Below, in pieces: positions 62,485 through 64,000 of a stretch of DNA of 64,000 bases (position 1 is the first letter of the stretch; the number at the start of each line of letters is the position of its first letter). Source of the DNA: Chitinophaga barathri (GTDB lineage: Bacteria > Bacteroidota > Bacteroidia > Chitinophagales > Chitinophagaceae). The stretch is taken from contig NZ_RMBX01000001.1 of NCBI RefSeq assembly GCF_003807585.1, forward strand, positions 744,001 through 808,000, read 5' to 3'. The notes below the pieces were generated by a model. The model ran no database searches. It worked only from the letters and a program-made list of their open reading frames with translations, and was not told the origin of the DNA. The position numbers and the translations under genes were made by a program.

Positions 62485-62877
62485 CTATTTCGGCCAGTCG
62501 TTCACGTGCTCCGCATTACCCAGTTTGAGGCTTTGCGCGGAGATCACGAAACTGAGCGTCATCGGATGGTTGCCCACCACATTGATGCCTTCATTATACT
62601 GGATGATGTAACCGTTGCTGAAAAACAGCTCTTTCATTTTAGCGTCTTCATCGGTCTTTTTCACTATCACTTTACCGGAGAAGGGCTTAAACTGGCTGTT
62701 CACCATAGACTCGATCACGGATGTATCTTCTGTGGATTCCAGCTCAACATGAATAGTTCCTCCGTAAACACCGGATGACGGGCGGCCTTTGGCGTCCACA
62801 TCGCGGTTGAGTGAAAAGCTGCATTGTATTACATCATATTCCTTGCTGCCCAGTTGCAGCGTCGCTTTAAATGCCAT
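62485..62877 (-). CDS. hcp: Type VI tube protein Hcp (TssD), second copy
   Basis: 130 aa of the Bacteroidota TssD type: MAFKATLQLGSKEYDVIQCSFS, RDVDAKGRPSSGVYGGTIHVE, SMVNSQFKPFSGKVIVKK, ending LKLGNAEHVNDWPK. Hexameric rings stack into the secretion tube. It differs from the first copy mainly in surface and lumen-facing stretches, so it may carry a different cargo. Confidence 0.93.
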   Translation of the reverse strand: MAFKATLQLGSKEYDVIQCSFSLNRDVDAKGRPSSGVYGGTIHVELESTEDTSVIESMVNSQFKPFSGKVIVKKTDEDAKMKELFFSNGYIIQYNEGINVVGNHPMTLSFVISAQSLKLGNAEHVNDWPK

Positions 62878-63003
62878 AGTGTTTCAAAATTTAATACTGC
62901 TGAAAAAATTGGTTCACCGGCCTTTATACACGACCAGGCATCACATACAATGATGTGAACGCGGACACGTATAGATAGGGCTTCGGGAAAATTCGTGGGA
63001 GGA

Positions 63004-63405
63004 CTAGGCTTTTGCGTCCGGCCAATCGTTCACATGTTCTGCATTGCCCAGCTTCATCTTGCGGGCGGAGATCGTGAACTTGAGCTTCATCGGATCAGAA
63101 CCGATCACGTTGATGCCTTCCGTGTATTTGACGATGTAAGCACCTTCAAATGTCACTTCTTTCATCTTGGCGTCTTCTTCTGTCTTTTTGATGAGCACAG
63201 CGCCGGAGAATGGTTTGAACTGGCTGTTCACCATCGCTTCGATGATGGACGTGTCTTCAGTGGATTCCACTTCCACGTCAATAGTGCCGCCGTAAACGCC
63301 TGAGGATGGGCGGCCTTTGTGGTCAACATCCCTGTTGAGGGTGTAGCTGCAGCTCAGTACGTCGTACTGCTTACCTGCCATGTTTAATCTTGCATTGAAT
63401 GCCAT
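63004..63405 (-). CDS. hcp: Type VI tube protein Hcp (TssD), first copy
   Basis: 133 aa, about two-thirds identical to the 62485-62877 copy by eye: MAFNARLNMAGKQYDVLSCSYT, RDVDHKGRPSSGVYGGTIDVE, AMVNSQFKPFSGAVLIKK and LKLKLGNAEHVNDWP-type ending. The two genes are separated by 126 bases. No sheath, baseplate or ClpV genes are nearby. Confidence 0.93.
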   Translation of the reverse strand: MAFNARLNMAGKQYDVLSCSYTLNRDVDHKGRPSSGVYGGTIDVEVESTEDTSIIEAMVNSQFKPFSGAVLIKKTEEDAKMKEVTFEGAYIVKYTEGINVIGSDPMKLKFTISARKMKLGNAEHVNDWPDAKA

Positions 63406-63601
63406 GTTAATTAATATTTATAGGTCAACGAAAAAAATAAATATGGTTACGATAGTTACTGTTGATGGTTTCCTTATGGTTCCGTTTCTATGGCAAAGTT
63501 TGAGCTACAATTCAGGAGGTTCTTCTGAGTTTCAAACAATATATCTGTTGACTAAAAATAAAACTAATATTCTATTGCAAGGGTTTCCGGGATGTTAAAT
63601 T

Positions 63602-64000
63602 TTACATGAATTTCTGGCCGAACGCATGCATCTTCCCTATCCATTTTTTTGCATAATCGTTCTCCGGCGAGTGTACATACCCGATCGTGCATGTACGCAC
63701 CGGCATGATCCTGCAACGCTCCATCACATTACGTTTGATGGAATGATAGGTAGGCTGCTTCGTCAACTGCCATTCCCCCCAGCTTTCTTCGTCCAGCACG
63801 GATACAATTCGCGCAGACTTTCCGGGATACCATCCCGGGCCAGTGAAATGACCAGCCACCACACCTTGTGGCGGCAGAAAAAGACGGTCAAAAAAACCGG
63901 ACAGCTTTGCGGGTATGGAATCATGATTCACCGTGCAGAAAAGTACCAGGTGCGTTGCCCAGCGTACCTTTTCCAGCGCAGACTGCAAGTCGGGCTCCAG
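63602..64000 (-). CDS. Flavodoxin-fold NAD(P)H oxidoreductase (5' end outside window)
   Basis: The frame is open from the window end (64000) to the stop at 63602. The visible part has the Flavodoxin_2 pattern: LEKVRWATHLVLFCTVNHDSIPAKL (the family WADxLVxxxPxWWxSxPAxL block), GFFDRLF and GPGWYPGKSARIV. Family enzymes reduce quinones or flavins with NAD(P)H. The N-terminal FMN-binding strand lies outside the window. Confidence 0.7.
   Translation of the reverse strand: MEPDLQSALEKVRWATHLVLFCTVNHDSIPAKLSGFFDRLFLPPQGVVAGHFTGPGWYPGKSARIVSVLDEESWGEWQLTKQPTYHSIKRNVMERCRIMPVRTCTIGYVHSPENDYAKKWIGKMHAFGQKFM

Overview
The window looks like chromosomal DNA of a Bacteroidota bacterium, most likely a Chitinophaga-like member of the Chitinophagaceae. 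The signs are a type IX secretion sorting domain, Bacteroidota-type Hcp/VgrG/DUF4280 type VI secretion genes, paired ECF sigma factor and zinc-finger anti-sigma genes, many lipoproteins, and several promoters of the Bacteroidota form TTG-N~20-TAnnTTTG. The sequence is moderately GC-rich with AT-rich intergenic spacers. I see no integrase, transposase or CRISPR array.

Layout. 1-6.2 kb: the end of a cyclopropane-fatty-acid synthase gene, an M24 peptidase, a polysaccharide-lyase-like lipoprotein, and two GMC oxidoreductases downstream of one gluconate-dehydrogenase-subunit-3-like gene. 6.6-13.1 kb: L,D-transpeptidase, GH16 glucanase, a tyrosine-catabolism cluster (hmgA, aldo/keto reductase, hppD) and a membrane protein. 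13.3-19.7 kb: the threonine operon thrA-thrB-thrC, preceded by a threonine-rich leader peptide and an intrinsic terminator that together look like a classical attenuator, then a TPR lipoprotein and rpe. 19.8-27.3 kb: a multi-PAS histidine kinase with a single-domain response regulator, purE, phoH, inorganic pyrophosphatase, a half-length TauE/SafE protein and an NlpC/P60 hydrolase. 27.4-30.6 kb: a duplicated sigma/anti-sigma locus. The first sigma-like gene is degenerate. The spacer between the copies is bounded, flush with the stop and start codons, by two related hairpin elements of about 95 bp in opposite orientation. 30.6-46.3 kb: guanine deaminase, clpB, an OmpA-family protein, two DUF3857 proteins, queG, a type IX-secreted ricin-lectin protein, a cytochrome-c-like lipoprotein and an ArsR-SRPBCC-DoxX-YdeI operon. 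46.4-49.8 kb: tRNA-Pro(CGG), a P-loop kinase overlapping a Thg1-like reverse polymerase (probable RNA repair pair), a small protein and an outer-membrane barrel. 49.8-54.7 kb: a giant AsmA-like protein and an AI-2E family transporter.

54.8-63.4 kb (minus strand) is a type VI secretion cargo island: two Hcp (TssD) paralogues, a lysozyme-family effector with a lipoprotein that overlaps it (probable immunity), VgrG, an unknown protein in the adaptor position, a DUF4280 PAAR-like/PoNe-like nuclease effector, a PoNi-type (DUF1911) immunity protein and a second membrane-anchored immunity candidate. No sheath, baseplate or membrane-complex genes are present, so this island would feed an apparatus encoded elsewhere. 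The window ends in a flavodoxin-fold oxidoreductase.

The observations most worth following are the hairpin-element pair in the sigma locus, the kinase-Thg1 pair, the thr attenuator and the unknown proteins of the type VI island.
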